From assembly GCA_049999765.1 (NCBI GenBank), contig JBNGIQ010009485.1, positions 240,796-304,795 on the forward strand: a DNA stretch of 64,000 nt, given 5' to 3'. The position numbers and the translations under genes were made by a program. This DNA is from Phaeoceros laevis (Eukaryota > Anthocerotophyta > Anthocerotopsida > Notothyladales). Below, one piece after another: positions 36,601-48,197 of the stretch; positions within the stretch are counted from its first letter, which is position 1; each line of letters starts with the position of its first letter. The notes below the pieces were generated by a model, which did no database searches, was not told where the DNA came from, and was given only the letters and a program-made list of their open reading frames with translations.

Positions 36601-37584
36601 GTTGAGAATCTCAACAATTCCGTAGGCAAGGCGCTGGTGGCATCCATTGAGGAACATGATATCCGGACATGGGAACGAGGACTGATTGACTTCCTCATTG
36701 GATACAGAGGGTTTCGTCATGCTTCAACAGGTCGAAGCCCACATCAGCTCCTTATGGGAAGACCGATGAGGTTGCCTTGGAGGTTTCATGCCATGCCAAG
36801 ACCGTTGATCTCCGATGACGACCCAGCTGCGTTGGATGAACACATGAGATGTTTGCTTGCCAGTTTGCAGGTCTTGCAAGGTGAAGCGAAAGAGGCTATG
36901 CTCCGCCGGCAGGTCCGCAACATGAAAGAGTACAACAAACGGAGGAGAGTCTCGGATCACGGTGATCAACCAACATTCTTCATAGGGGATATGGTGTGGG
37001 TCAAGGACGCCAACCCAAGGAAGAACAAGCTGTCACAAGACTACTTGGGCCCTTACTATATCCACAAGTTTCTGGGAGATCAGTGTCAAGTGGTGGAACT
37101 CAGTCTCGATGGGCTGCATTTTATCTCTAGAAGTGTCGAGCATATTCATCCTTACCATCGGTCAAATCGAATTCGGTCATCAGAGCAAGGAGGAGCTTCA
37201 CTGCAATTGGCGGAAGAATTGGCGGAATCATCCACGCAAGGCGCCCATCGCCAAACTCGAAAGAAGGTTCGTCAACCCCGTCCTGCAGTCGTTTCCGACG
37301 ATTTGACTAACCCTCCTCTGCGGGCTGCTGCGATCACGGACGGCCAACTTTGGAGCGACCTCATTGCACCGGCAGCGTGGCAGAGCATCCTGGCTGCAAT
37401 CGATTCAACTGTCCAGCAACGCATAGCAAGAGCACGGCGGATTCGAGTAGAGCCGGGAGGAGGGTCGGCTGCAGCGTCACCTGTTCAATCGCCTCCGACG
37501 ATTCCAGACTCGACTTCGGCCCCAGCAATCGACAGTCACGACAAAGATCAACTCTACGACAAGGGCAAAACCAAACTTCTGTGA
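33600..37584 (+). pseudogene. pol: reverse transcriptase, RNase H, integrase with PHD-like insert, one in-frame stop
   Basis: One frame runs from about 33600 to 37584 and is interrupted only by the TGA at 35131-35133. RT: GVVRPSRSPWNSS, MPFGLMDASYVFQ and catalytic AYMDDLL. RNase H: TDWSPVAMEAIL, the acidic ...SAMEGECQAVLWA and LQTDHVALKWL, ending HSSVDALSRLP. After the stop come an acidic stretch, then a Cys-rich PHD-like segment (35750-35905), then integrase: an HRRGHLG zinc region with CGC instead of the usual C-x2-C, and the D,D-35-E core (VAIDLMS, VTDRGTEF, NGVVENLNNSVGKAL). The GPYYIHKFLGDQCQVVEL segment is the C-terminal DNA-binding part. Confidence 0.92.
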
Positions 37585-37601
37585 AGCTTGGGAATATGCT
37601 T

Positions 37602-37609
37602 GGGGGGAA
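37602..37609 (+). promoter_or_regulatory. Polypurine tract
   Basis: GGGGGGAA just before the 3' LTR is the expected priming site for plus-strand DNA synthesis. About eleven bases (TATGCCACAGA) lie between it and the first base shared by both LTRs, so the exact LTR start is slightly uncertain. Confidence 0.7.
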
Positions 37610-37620
37610 TATGCCACAGA

Positions 37621-38346
37621 TGTGGCATTCCCTTCACGCTTCGTGGAAAGGTGCGAAATACCGGGCCGGGCAGAACAATGGGATCACGAGGATCCAGTAA
37701 TTGAACAATAACAGAAACTTCCGTATGCGAATACAATTGNNNNNNNNNNNNNNNNNNNNNNNNNNNNNNNNNNNNNNNNNNNNNNNNNNNNNNNNNNNNN
37801 NNNNNNNNNNNNNNNNNNNNNNNNNNNNNNNNNNNNNNNNNNNNNNNNNNNNNNNNNNNNNNNNNNNNNNNNNNNNNNNNNNNNNNNNNNNNNNNNNNNN
37901 NNNNNNNNNNNNNNNNNNNNNNNNNNNNNNNNNNNNNNNNNNNNNNNNNNNNNNNNNNNNNNNNNNNNNNNNNNNNNNNNNNNNNNNNNNNNNNNNNNNN
38001 NNNNNNNNNNNNNNNNNNNNNNNNNNNNNNNNNNNNNNNNNNNNNNNNNNNNNNNNNNNNNNNNNNNNNNNNNNNNNNNNNNNNNNNNNNNNNNNNNNNN
38101 NNNNNNNNNNNNNNNNNNNNNNNNNNNNNNNNNNNNNNNGCTATGGCGGGGGTCTCTGAGAGGGTTGGGAAAGGACCCGGGGGGAAAGCGAGGGCTGCAG
38201 TGGAGCCGTTGTCCCAAGGGAAGGATGGGAGGAGCCGGTAGCGCGCAAGCCGGCGTCGCCGAACCTGGCAGGAGGTGTATTCCGAACTCGCGGGGGTTCT
38301 GCTGTAACCTGACATGACCGATCTTTCTCACGGCTTGTGAAATTGT
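37621..38346 (+). repeat. 3' LTR of the gypsy element
   Basis: Begins TGTGGCATTCCC, as does the 5' LTR, and ends near CGGCTTGTGAAATTGT. It contains a 400-N gap (37740-38139). The part after the gap retains about 90 bp that are lost in the gap of the 5' LTR. Confidence 0.88.
37740..38139. other. Assembly gap (400 N) in 3' LTR
   Basis: A run of 400 N inside the 3' LTR. Its length differs from the conventional 100 N, so it may be an estimated size. Confidence 0.99.
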
Positions 38347-38842
38347 ATGCCACAAGAGAAACCAAACCTCCTCCTCACATTGGATTGATTCATTAGCCAA
38401 TAATCCACTAGGCATTTATCAGGATAGATGAAGTGAAAGTATTTGTGGTCCCGTCGATATGCTTGTTTGGGAGCTGAAACTGCATGCTGCCATGCTCGTA
38501 TGGAGTCTGTACCGCCGGATTTCCATTTTTGTGGACTTGAGTTTGCTAGGTAGAGCATAAGTTGAACGGACAGGACTGAACCTAGCCAGCGGTAGACTAG
38601 TGGTCGATCAAGGAGCTACTGAACAGACGAACCGGTTATCCTCCCTAACCTAATCCGTTCTAGAGTGATGAGTACCTCGAGTAAGTACATAAAGTGAGAG
38701 GAGAGTCGAGGAGTTCTAGAAAGGCTGTTGGGGGAAGATGGTCACTGGAGCTGAGCTCGGCAACTTCCTTCGGAGGCGTGCAGGCGCCCCCGCCGGAGAG
38801 CTGTGAGAAGTGCCCCGGAGGCATTGGGCGAGGCAGGACAGG
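38347..38842. other. Region between gypsy element and ATL gene
   Basis: Must contain the ATL promoter and 5' UTR. No TATA box or gene is clearly recognised. Confidence 0.5.
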
Positions 38843-39388
38843 ATGAGCAGCAATGCGTCCTCCGTGGCTGCCGCCAACATGAGCAAAGTAGGTTTAGGTT
38901 ATGGAATCGCGATCGCAGTTGGCATTCTGGTGCTGGTATCGACCATTATGCTGGCATCCTATGTCTGTGTGCGGGTGCACGGGAGAGGTCAGGTGAATAG
39001 CGGGCATGCTGTAGCTGCTGTGGTATCGCAGCGGGTACTGGATGACTCCAACGTGGGATGGTCTATCACCGGGCTGGATCAGGCAACACTGGAGACCTAT
39101 CCGAAGATCATCTACTCAGGCCGCCAGTCTCTGCCTCAACCGCAGGATCCTTCCTGCTCCATTTGCCTGTCGGATTACAAGGAGTCGGAGGTGCTGAGGA
39201 TGCTGCCAGAGTGCCGGCATGTTTTCCATGCCACCTGCATCGATGCCTGGCTAAGGTTGCACGCGTCCTGTCCGATGTGCCGGACATCCCCCCTTCCCAC
39301 CCCTCAGACTACTCCAATCTCCACTCCCCTCTCGGAGCTCATTCCGCTGGCTCGGCGCCCCCTGCAGAATCCCTTCTCCCATGTATAG
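38843..39388 (+). CDS. ATL-family RING-H2 E3 ubiquitin ligase
   Basis: Intronless, 181 residues, from the first ATG (38843). Membrane-anchored E3 ligase of the plant ATL family. Domains in order: one N-terminal transmembrane helix at about residues 18-43 (GLGYGIAIAVGILVLVSTIM); a short basic stretch; the GLD motif (residues 77-79, WSITGLDQATLETYPKI); and a RING-H2 finger at 105-146 with C105, C108, C124, H126, H129, C132, C143 and C146, plus the W (DAWL) that contacts the E2. All eight zinc ligands are present with canonical spacing. Pro/Thr-rich C terminus. ATL genes are usually intronless, as here. The substrate is unknown. Confidence 0.93.
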   Translation: MSSNASSVAAANMSKVGLGYGIAIAVGILVLVSTIMLASYVCVRVHGRGQVNSGHAVAAVVSQRVLDDSNVGWSITGLDQATLETYPKIIYSGRQSLPQPQDPSCSICLSDYKESEVLRMLPECRHVFHATCIDAWLRLHASCPMCRTSPLPTPQTTPISTPLSELIPLARRPLQNPFSHV

Positions 39389-41951
39389 CGTTCCGTAGCG
39401 GGCGGGATCGGTGCAAGCAACACCCGGGGCATAGCAGGTAGCCACCCGCATTGGAGAGCATCGGCCTATTATGCAGGGATGTTGCATGGACCGGCGGTGG
39501 GAAGGCGCCCCGCTGGAGAGGGACCTGCTTGCTAAAATTGCTGGAGTCGGGTCTGGGAATTTTATCTCGCAGGTGCTTTTGCTTCTTCCAGACTGGCACC
39601 ATCGGAAGCACGCGGAATCGCTGTTTAGCAGCTACTTGTCAACCTGGCAAGACTATCTGGTTTTCATTTTTTGCAGACTCTTGTCTACCAGGCATTCTTT
39701 TGAGTATGCTACTCCTTCCTGGTTGTAAATGTGTTTTTAGTGTAACGTGCCCGTTTCCTGGGCCGGGTGATGCAGCAAACAATGTTGCCAGCCCTCCCTC
39801 GGTCCATTGTCCGTCCGGTCCTCTTCCTCATGAAATTTGAAGCGGCAGCAATCGATCTGGAATCCTGCCCCTGCAACAGGGGAAGAAAGTGTTAGTTAGC
39901 ACCACTCATTGCCTCTGGTCGGTGTGTCAGGTCAGCTCTGATCGTACCGCATGGGACATACTTGGTTTGCAGATAGAGAGGAGGGAAAGGCTCTTCTCCG
40001 TTTCGAGGTACATTTCAGATACCATAGTATACAAGTCGGTTTTGAAACTTCGTTACTGTCACTGTGGTGTTCGAAACCTGAACCTGCGCAACAGGTAAGC
40101 CCTGGCCTGGGTACGGCGAAAAGGAGAGCGGTGCAGCAGCAGAGACGCCACCAAGTCCAACACAAAGGGTCCAAAACAAACGGTTACGGGGTGGTGAGAG
40201 CAATGCAGGTCAACTGCATCACAGAACCGTGCACGTATGCACTTGCTGGGGGAACTAGGAAGTAGCTAGGAGACTAGCCTGACTAGGATAAACAGAGTAC
40301 CAGAACCGGACATACCGGCCTTTTTGCTTTCGGCACTCGAAGCAGATTTGACGCGCCGCTTGCATAGCTCAGTCGCAGCCAGCAGGGCTGTCATCGCTTG
40401 GTTCGATGGCACCCGTCGTCCTTCTCTATCGCCGCGACTCGTGGCCCGCCGGAAAGCGGCCAGAGAGAGACTCTCACGCACAGACTCACATGAAAGCGCT
40501 CCTAAACAGAGCTTCATCTTACAGCATGAGAGCGAATGGAAACTCTTATTAGTCAAGCAGTGGCGTGCTTGCCATAGCCAGTCAACCTCCTTTTTCCGTT
40601 TATTTTTAGACTGCCTCCAGGAGTCCAGGTCATGGTAAAAAAGCTGTGGACTGTGGGCCTAACTATTGTGGCCGCGCTAGCGCAAGAAATGCCTCGATTA
40701 TTTCGTCGACGCGGGATGAGCAACGGCTCCCGTGAGTCCCGTCAATCTGAATAATGGACTGTGAGAAATCTTTTTAGTCTAAATAGCTGTTGTTGGAGGG
40801 TTGGGGGGGGGGAATTTGGCTCCTCCCTGTTCCGGATAATGATGATGGTACGAGAATGGGACGATCAGCGGTGGGCCCGTCCAGTTGCGCAACGGCAACG
40901 GCTCTCATGGATAGTTTTGTGCCTACAGTGCAGTGCTATGAGTTTTAAATTGCTTGGCTAGGGCAACAGACACCATCGTCAGACAATATCCTCTCAAACA
41001 TGTTGGCTCCTGTACTTGGTGTTATTAGTGGACATGTCTAGGTCAATCGTATCTCATAGCCTACTCGTTGAAATCTGGTAGGCAGCCTGCCCGCCCAGGC
41101 CCCATACACATAGCCGGGCTCATCACTACTAGTAGATTGCTAACCTCCCGTCGGTTGTGGGCCTGACATAGTCTACCAGCCCCACGTCTTTCTCGTGGGG
41201 GAAGCAAGCTAAGCTGAGCCCACCTGGTTCTTGTGCTGCCATCGTGTGACGCTTCATGAGTGTGACATGACGATAAGAAAGCTTATGTCGTGCTCTTCTT
41301 GCATCTAGTTTCGTTCCTTTGAGAAGCTTACATGATGGGCATAGGTGAACCATGGAAACTGGCATGTCGGTAGGCCTGCTGGTCATACAATTGCTTAATG
41401 CTTAATGTCATGCAGTCTCATGAATAGGGCGAACTTATTAGTAAACACTCTCCCTGTCCGAGCGTGTTCCTCGAGATGGTCCATTTCTCGCAACTCAAGG
41501 ACGCGTTATTGCTGTTCTCCGCAGGCGGAGGACAAGTGGAGAGTGGCATCTCGTAAGTTTTGACAACCAGTGACAGGGGTGGTCATGAACTAGTGAAAAA
41601 GATATCCAAGACAATAGTTCTCGTGTGAGCTAACGAAGAGCAAGCTCTCCCTTGAAAGCAAGCTGCTGGCACAAACCCTCAACGGCAGGAAAAAATGTGT
41701 CCTACAGGAAAAAATCATCATATAAAACAATTTTGGAGGTCATGTGCATTCCATGGCGCGATGCACGCGACTCATACCAACAACCTCAAAAAGAATTACG
41801 ATCCATATCCGGTGCTCCACAACCCCGTACCCGATCAGCCTCACTCTACGGCATAGATCGGTTGTGGAATATGATGACGGCCACCGAAGCTATCCCGTGG
41901 ACGCACGTACTCCAGCGGCAACCCCATCCAAGCTGCTTGTGGTTTCAATTC
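39389..41951. other. Intergenic between ATL and DRP2 genes (convergent)
   Basis: 3' UTRs of two tail-to-tail genes and unassigned sequence. TGTAA occurs at 39724-39728. A short poly-G tract lies near 40804-40811. The region at 41130-41260 is C/T-rich with short inverted repeats (CCCCACG / CGTGGGG). No gene is supported. Confidence 0.45.
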
Positions 41952-44900
41952 CTAGTATCTATACACTGGTGCACCTCCCGGAGGGGGTGGTGGAGGCAAT
42001 CTCGTCGGGGTGCTCCGCCTGCCGTATGAATCTCCATTTTCCTCGTGCTCATAGCGTTGAGGGCCGTTCCCCTGTCGGGAGTAAGAGCGCGGCACCTCCC
42101 GTGGCACTTCCACATGATCATTCGAGCTTACACTTGCTGCTTCCTCAAAAGCTACTCGCCAATCCTCACTAGCTCCTCCGCCTGGTGACCCTGAAACTGA
42201 AATGCCAAGTTCAACACATCATTGTTGTTAGTCACGCACTACCAGTTGAAGGACGGCGCTTCACAACATGCTATTTATTACCAGAATCATTGCCGAAGCC
42301 AGAGTTGGTGGAAGCCCGGGCATCATGCAAGCTGAGCTGGCGTGTGAGACGGTTCAGTAACGAGTGCTGTCGCGTAGCCCTCTCACGCCTCCTCTTAACC
42401 TCTTGGTCCTCCACCAGTAACTCTTGAATCTTTGCAGTAGACTGCAAGCTGACCACATAGAAAGGACCCACAACAGAATAATGAAGTCAAAACAACACCA
42501 CCGGTCTGAACAGATAGTCAAACTTGAGTTGAGAGCCCCTCACTGACCTGATGGAGCTGTAAAGTTGGTTGAGCATAGCCTCCTTCGCTCGTTCAACTTG
42601 GCATAGGACAACAGCCTGTACCACATACAATCGGAGCTAAAAAAGTCATCATCAAGATACCTACAAGTTTTTCGCCCTGCAGCTCTGTACAGAGGAGGCC
42701 AAACCTTAGGAATGTTGGCTGCCAGACTGTTGAGAACAGCTTCAACATAGTCCCGAACTTCTTGTGACATCAATTTCAAATCTTCCTCTGGATCGGCAGG
42801 TCTGCGGAGAACAGATTCCTACAAAAATATAGCATACGTCAGGACATGGGTCGGCAGAGCATACAGAACAACTGCACTAATAACGTTCAGATTCAAAATC
42901 GACAGGCAAGCACAACGCCTCTTTCCGAGTACTACGAAGGCTTCACATACCGAGGGGCCATCTGAAACTGATGTTGATCGCTCCCTTCCACCTGATTCAG
43001 CCAAAGAACCAGTTGACGACGAGCCTCTCAAAACAGGTCCCTTTACAGGTTCCTTCCCAGAATTCCTGAGCCTGGATAACCAGTCAGCCTTCTCTGCCGG
43101 AGTTTCAGCCTTCAGAGTAATCGAATGGTGTGCTGAAAGACACAAGACCTTGGGTCAAAATAGGGCAGCTGACACGGTGCAATGAACTGTAAGACGAACT
43201 GGGAACATCGTCCAAGTAGTGCGTTGCTTACCTTTGAAGAGGGTCTTGTAAGGCACTTTACTACTCAGTTTAAAAGAGAGGCTTGGTGTGCTAGCCCGTG
43301 AATCGGGGCCATTTGCTGCAGACTTTTTTGAGGACTTTTTCTTCTCTTCGACTTCTTCTGTCACTTCCTTCTCCATATCTTCAATGATGCACTCCTGCAC
43401 AGCAAGAACAATGTTACCTTCCTCTGGGCAATGACTCCGCGCTTGCTTGCTAGAAGTACAAGAACACTGCTATACTGCTAAAACCCGAAATGCTGCAGTC
43501 ATCAACAGGCACCGTACCTCCAAGCTAATCGTGGCGCGAAATCGTGACTCCTCAGGCTTTTTAGTGTAGGAGAACTGCCAGAATACATTGGAATAAATGA
43601 GAAATTCTGCTCCGAAGAAGAAAACAGCCGATTCTGCATGTGATAAACTGTGCTCTACTAAGTCCGTAGATTTAAGTTTCATACCTTTCCGGTGGCCTGG
43701 TTCAGAACAAACCAACGTTTGCTCCATCCACCCGCTGGTTTGGCGCTTAGTTTTGACAAATAACCTGGTCCGTCAACCCGCAGTTGAAATCAACACTTTT
43801 AAGGGACTGCATAGAGCATCAACTAAGAAGAAAGAATTAACCAAACTAGACTACAGGAAGACCTCTTTCAGAGAAGCAAACAATCACTGAATGTCAGGCA
43901 CCTGCCACAATGATCTGGCCTTCAGGCCCAGTAATTGTTTGCAAGGCTGAGGGGATGTCCTTCTCTGCCTTCAGAGATTTCAGGCTACCAGTAGAATTTG
44001 CTTGCGGTGCAGTAGCCTACAGCGCAGACACTTGTTACTCGATAATACGGGCCTAACAGGTTACAACTGTCACTGAGATTCATGGACCCAAATAAATCTA
44101 GCTTTCTTTGTCAAAGAACTTCACAGCATCACAAACGTACCTTGTTCAACAAAGCCTGTTCCGCATCTTGGGCCTTTCTTGAGGCTCTAGTCTTCACTTC
44201 TTCTTCCCTGCGTACTCTGTCTAATCTGCACAACCCGAATAGATGCATGCATTCAGAAGAGACTCCTAAAAGAAGACCCTTGTCATGTTAACAAGTAACC
44301 TGCTTCTAACAAGCACAGTGGCAGGCATGCAACAGCAAAACAGGTTATTTTGCAGCAGAATAAGATCAAGAGTATCCAACCTCCGCTGCACAAGTCTGAT
44401 GAAGTGTTGGGGGGGAATGAAAGAGCGTTCCATATCAACAAGTGCAACTACCATGTTCTTCGCCTCCATTCGATACCCATCAAGAGCAGAACTAGCAATG
44501 GCCACAATCTGCCATTGGAAAACAGCAAGATCTGACTCTCAGAATGCTTGTAAAATACAATGTGCAGTAGCTTAAAATGACATAAACACCAAACCAGCAT
44601 CAATTTCCACCCACCTCACGCTTCAGCGGGGGGTATCTGCTAAGCCCGGGAGTTGATGATGCTGCAGCTGCAACTATGTCAACAAGGATGCGGTGCACCT
44701 GTCAAAAGAACCCGCCACAAATGATTCCACATTACAGCAGTGATCCAAACTATCACCTAAGAACAGACTTGTCATACTTGATCACCAACACACTAACCTC
44801 ATCAACACAATGTTTTCCTGGTTCCTTGGCTAGCTCGAGAGCTTTTCGAACAAGTGCCCTCAGCCCCTTTTCGGGAGACAAGAGATAGGGCTGATAGCCA

Positions 44901-47900
44901 TCCGCTTCCAGTACCAACTGCAAACAAATCAGGGATTTCATCAGCAACTCAACATAATGTTCCAGTTCCAATCATGTGCTCCTCCACATGCCAAGACAGA
45001 AATTGTGTTCATTACAGGGTCAAAACACAGAACAAGGGCTTACTTTCGCCCTAGCTGTGATGTTTTATATCAGAGCATTAAGGGATTTGTCTCACTGAAG
45101 GTATGCACCACTGATGCAAGCCGACAGCTCGAATCTGGACTTTCAAATACTGGTGCAATCACACAGAAATGATGCGAACTTCAATCATCTGACCATGCAT
45201 AACCGTGGGGAAGCTAATGCCACTAACGAGGCTCAGAATTAAAGACTCGGTTGGAACAAACTCCTAGGGAAGGTCGAAGTGACATGCGCATTACAAACTG
45301 CCATTTCAGTAACACAGAATGACGGATCAAGGAACGTCAAGGCGAAGAAAAATTTACTCACCTTCTTTATGCTGCTGAGCTCAAAGATTTCATTAAGAGG
45401 AAGTGCTTTGATCCTGTTAGGGAGCCCTCCCTCAAAGCTTTGAACAACTTTCCACCCTGCACCCTGCATCGAACAGCCCAATTGGTTGATATTAAATAAC
45501 AGTAATTACCTAAGTAATCTATAATTCCACCGCCCCACATCTTTCTAGTTTTACCTCGCCTGTTTGGATATGCTGAAGAAACCGGTCTTCAAATTCTCGA
45601 CACATCTCAAGGGCGATAGCTCTAGTGCCTTCTGAGGTTTGCACCATTTGAGCTCCAAGACGTACTAGCTCATCTTCTACAGCTTGAGATCTACCCTCTA
45701 ACCTGTGCCAAAAAAAGCTCGTTGAACCTCCAAAGGCAGATCTCTTGAGCAACAGTATCTCTACATCCAAGGCGGACAAAGCAGCTGTGTGGCCAGAACT
45801 CGCAGCATAAACTCAGGGTCATGCAACAAGTTTTATCAGCATACCCAGAAAGCAAACTTGGGAGTCGTTGTTTAAGTCTTTTTCTGATCACTTCAGAAAG
45901 CTTTTCCACAAGAGATACCCTTCCAAGTGCAGATGATGGTGCTCCACTCAAGATCGTTTTCAATTTCTCCTTTTCTGCTTTCCAAGCAGTCTCTAGAGAA
46001 TCATCTGCACCCATGGATCCTGAATGTGCAGCAGCAATAGATACGGACTGCCCAATCAAAGCTACCCATGGCACCTCAGCTGTGACAGATGGGCCTTGCC
46101 CAAGAAGAAGAGCTTGGACAGCAGCCAAGCTTTTCTGATCAGACTCGGCCTGATCCACTTTGCTAATAATTCCAACTGTCCTTGAACCTGGAAGCCACCC
46201 GGGTTGTTCATTAGATTATTCTACATCCAGCAAAAAGTCCAGCTCAATTCAACAGGTCAAACTGAACACTTTACCATCTGGATCCAAGTCTTGGGCCACC
46301 TTCAAAGCTCTACTGCCAGTAATATCTCTTGCTGAGCTTGCTGGAACAACGACTAACAAAACTGAATCGTTGTGGGAGGCAAAATCTTGCAACTGGGGAC
46401 AGAAAAGTGCAAAAACGGATGTCAGACAGATTGAAACAATTTCTGGCCAAAATACGTTCTTAGTCATGGTTCCTTATAACTGTTAAGCAGGCAAAGTACT
46501 TCTAAACACATCTGAATTGAGTCCAAAATCCCAAAATCATTTGTCTTCTCGTACCAAGGGATCATCTGAAGTGGCTCGAGGATCGAGTCCAGGCAGATCA
46601 ATGAGCTTCAACGGCGGTGCTGCAAATCAAATAGCAGAGACATCATACAGTCAGGCTGAGGTAGAGAAAACTTTGACAATGACAACCTGGAAGATCTGTT
46701 GCAATCACATTTTTCTGGATGACTAAAATGAACAGACCACAAGCAATGTTCCTCACGCCATTGCCATTTTCCCACAATGCATCACGCTTTCGTACTGCTA
46801 TAGGAGAGATTCTCTTGCAGTCAATGTAATCCCACACTAGCTGAACCCACCTGAACTTGATCTGAGATGTAGATTTATTCCTTGAGAGCTGCTTCTTGAA
46901 TTCAGTCCCAGCTTACTTAACCTGCCCTGAAGTGAATGACGTAATTCACCTGTCATGCAAAAGGACACACGACACTAGCCTGAGTACAAGTAATGCCCAA
47001 ACCCTGGATTGTTCTTCTGAAGGATCCAGTAAGATCAAGAAGCCTTCTGAAAAGCTCCTTGAAGCACTGTTAGAATGTCCCGAATTAGGGTTCCTGCTGA
47101 CCCGGACAGAAAATATTGCAGGGAGCTCAGAAGCTAAGATGGCTTACTGGCAGACACTTGTGCGGTTTTCCCATCCAGCAGTAGATATAAGCCCCTGCCC
47201 ACCGACTCACTACGCTCCATCTCAATTACAATAGGTGCACGTGTTGCTCCATTTTCTCCTGTAGGCTGCACCCATCCATAAGGGAAAATCTTCCATTAAT
47301 ATGGCAGTTCTTGATTATGCCACTTCCTGAAACACCTCCTTCAAAAGGCCTTGCCACCAAATGAATCTGAAGGTCTGGCAAATTTCTATCAAGCAAGGCA
47401 GCCTCTGCCTTTGCTCCTTCGAGGACAGACTCCACTCAAGTTGGCCCACCATCTTTTCTAGCTATCAGGTTTTCCAGATTCAAAAAGGGGAACTCAGGAC
47501 ATGATTCTCTGAGCTGAGGAGAGCCGATCAGACTCTGGTGAGTCTGCAAATGCTAATCACCTCGGTCTTAACTTGCGACAAGGATTAGAGCAGGAACAGT
47601 TGAAGAAGCCTGCACAGTCGTGTGCCAAATAACATGACTCTCAGAATAAATGCAGCAACGGGTAAGAGTAGACGCCTACCAGCACGGGATGCCCTATCAA
47701 GCTGTTGAGCACTGCGGATTTTCCGGCACCCTGCACAAAACGATTCCGTCAATGCCGAAGTCCCAAACACCAACCACGACCGGCCTGTCTAATGACTAGA
47801 AGACCACTTCACAGATGCTCAAGCGGAGAATTCAACACCACAATGGCAATGCGACTGGCTCAGCAGTGGTATGAGCTGCTCGACATCAACCGCTCAAAGC

Positions 47901-48197
47901 TATGAGGCTGCCAGAAGGTGCTTGGATCCCCAAGGACACCAATCAACAGCTGAAGCAAGTGCTTTCGACCCTCCCCCACCCTAGCCCGAAACAAGATCTA
48001 CCCGAAATCAGCTGCAGCAACAGTCAGACAGGCCGGCGGATGATTCAAGGAGCTGAGGGCTTTGAACGTACAACACTGCCAAGCGCAACAACGTTCATAA
48101 AAGTAGATGCGCCCTTGCCAGGATCCTCGGCATCTTCATCAGCCAGCATTGCAGCAGCCTGCTGCATCGACTGAGCTAGAAGAATCAAATTGTCCAT
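41952..48197 (-). CDS. DRP2: DRP2-type dynamin-related GTPase with PH domain
   Basis: Large GTPase that pinches clathrin-coated vesicles at the plasma membrane and TGN. 23 exons on the minus strand: 48197-48072, 47730-47680, 47265-47148, 47093-47068, 46911-46851, 46619-46555, 46392-46275, 46187-45845, 45702-45555, 45463-45362, 44917-44798, 44698-44615, 44508-44381, 44225-44141, 44016-43902, 43764-43685, 43574-43518, 43394-43232, 43132-42951, 42818-42705, 42615-42548, 42448-42282, 42190-41952; 2760 nt, 919 residues (Arabidopsis DRP2 about 914). GTPase: P-loop GSVGAGKS (40-47), switch-I T67, LIDLPGLD (133-140), SKVD (197-200). Middle domain, PH at about 564-665 ([20 protein letters not shown]), GED at about 735-815 ([20 protein letters not shown]), Pro-rich tail ending APVYRY. 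Exon 5 acceptor is the least certain junction. Confidence 0.94.

Larger units (their letters stand above)
30222..38346 (+). mobile_element. Ty3/gypsy LTR retrotransposon, full length but mutated
   Basis: Order LTR - PBS - gag - protease - RT - RNase H - integrase - PPT - LTR, which defines Ty3/gypsy (integrase after RNase H). The two LTRs share their ends; outside the N-gaps they differ at about 7 of ~230 aligned positions, so the insertion is moderately recent. Gag is broken by at least two frameshifts, the protease and RT frames are offset, and one in-frame TGA separates RT/RNase H from integrase, so it is probably non-autonomous now. It lies between the FIO1-like fragment and the ATL gene. 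No clear target-site duplication is visible at the edges I assigned. Confidence 0.93.

Noticed and set aside
38328-38558. 76-codon minus-strand frame right of the gypsy element, considered as the missing 5' part of the FIO1-like gene
   Set aside because: It contains none of the METTL16/FIO1 N-terminal motifs.
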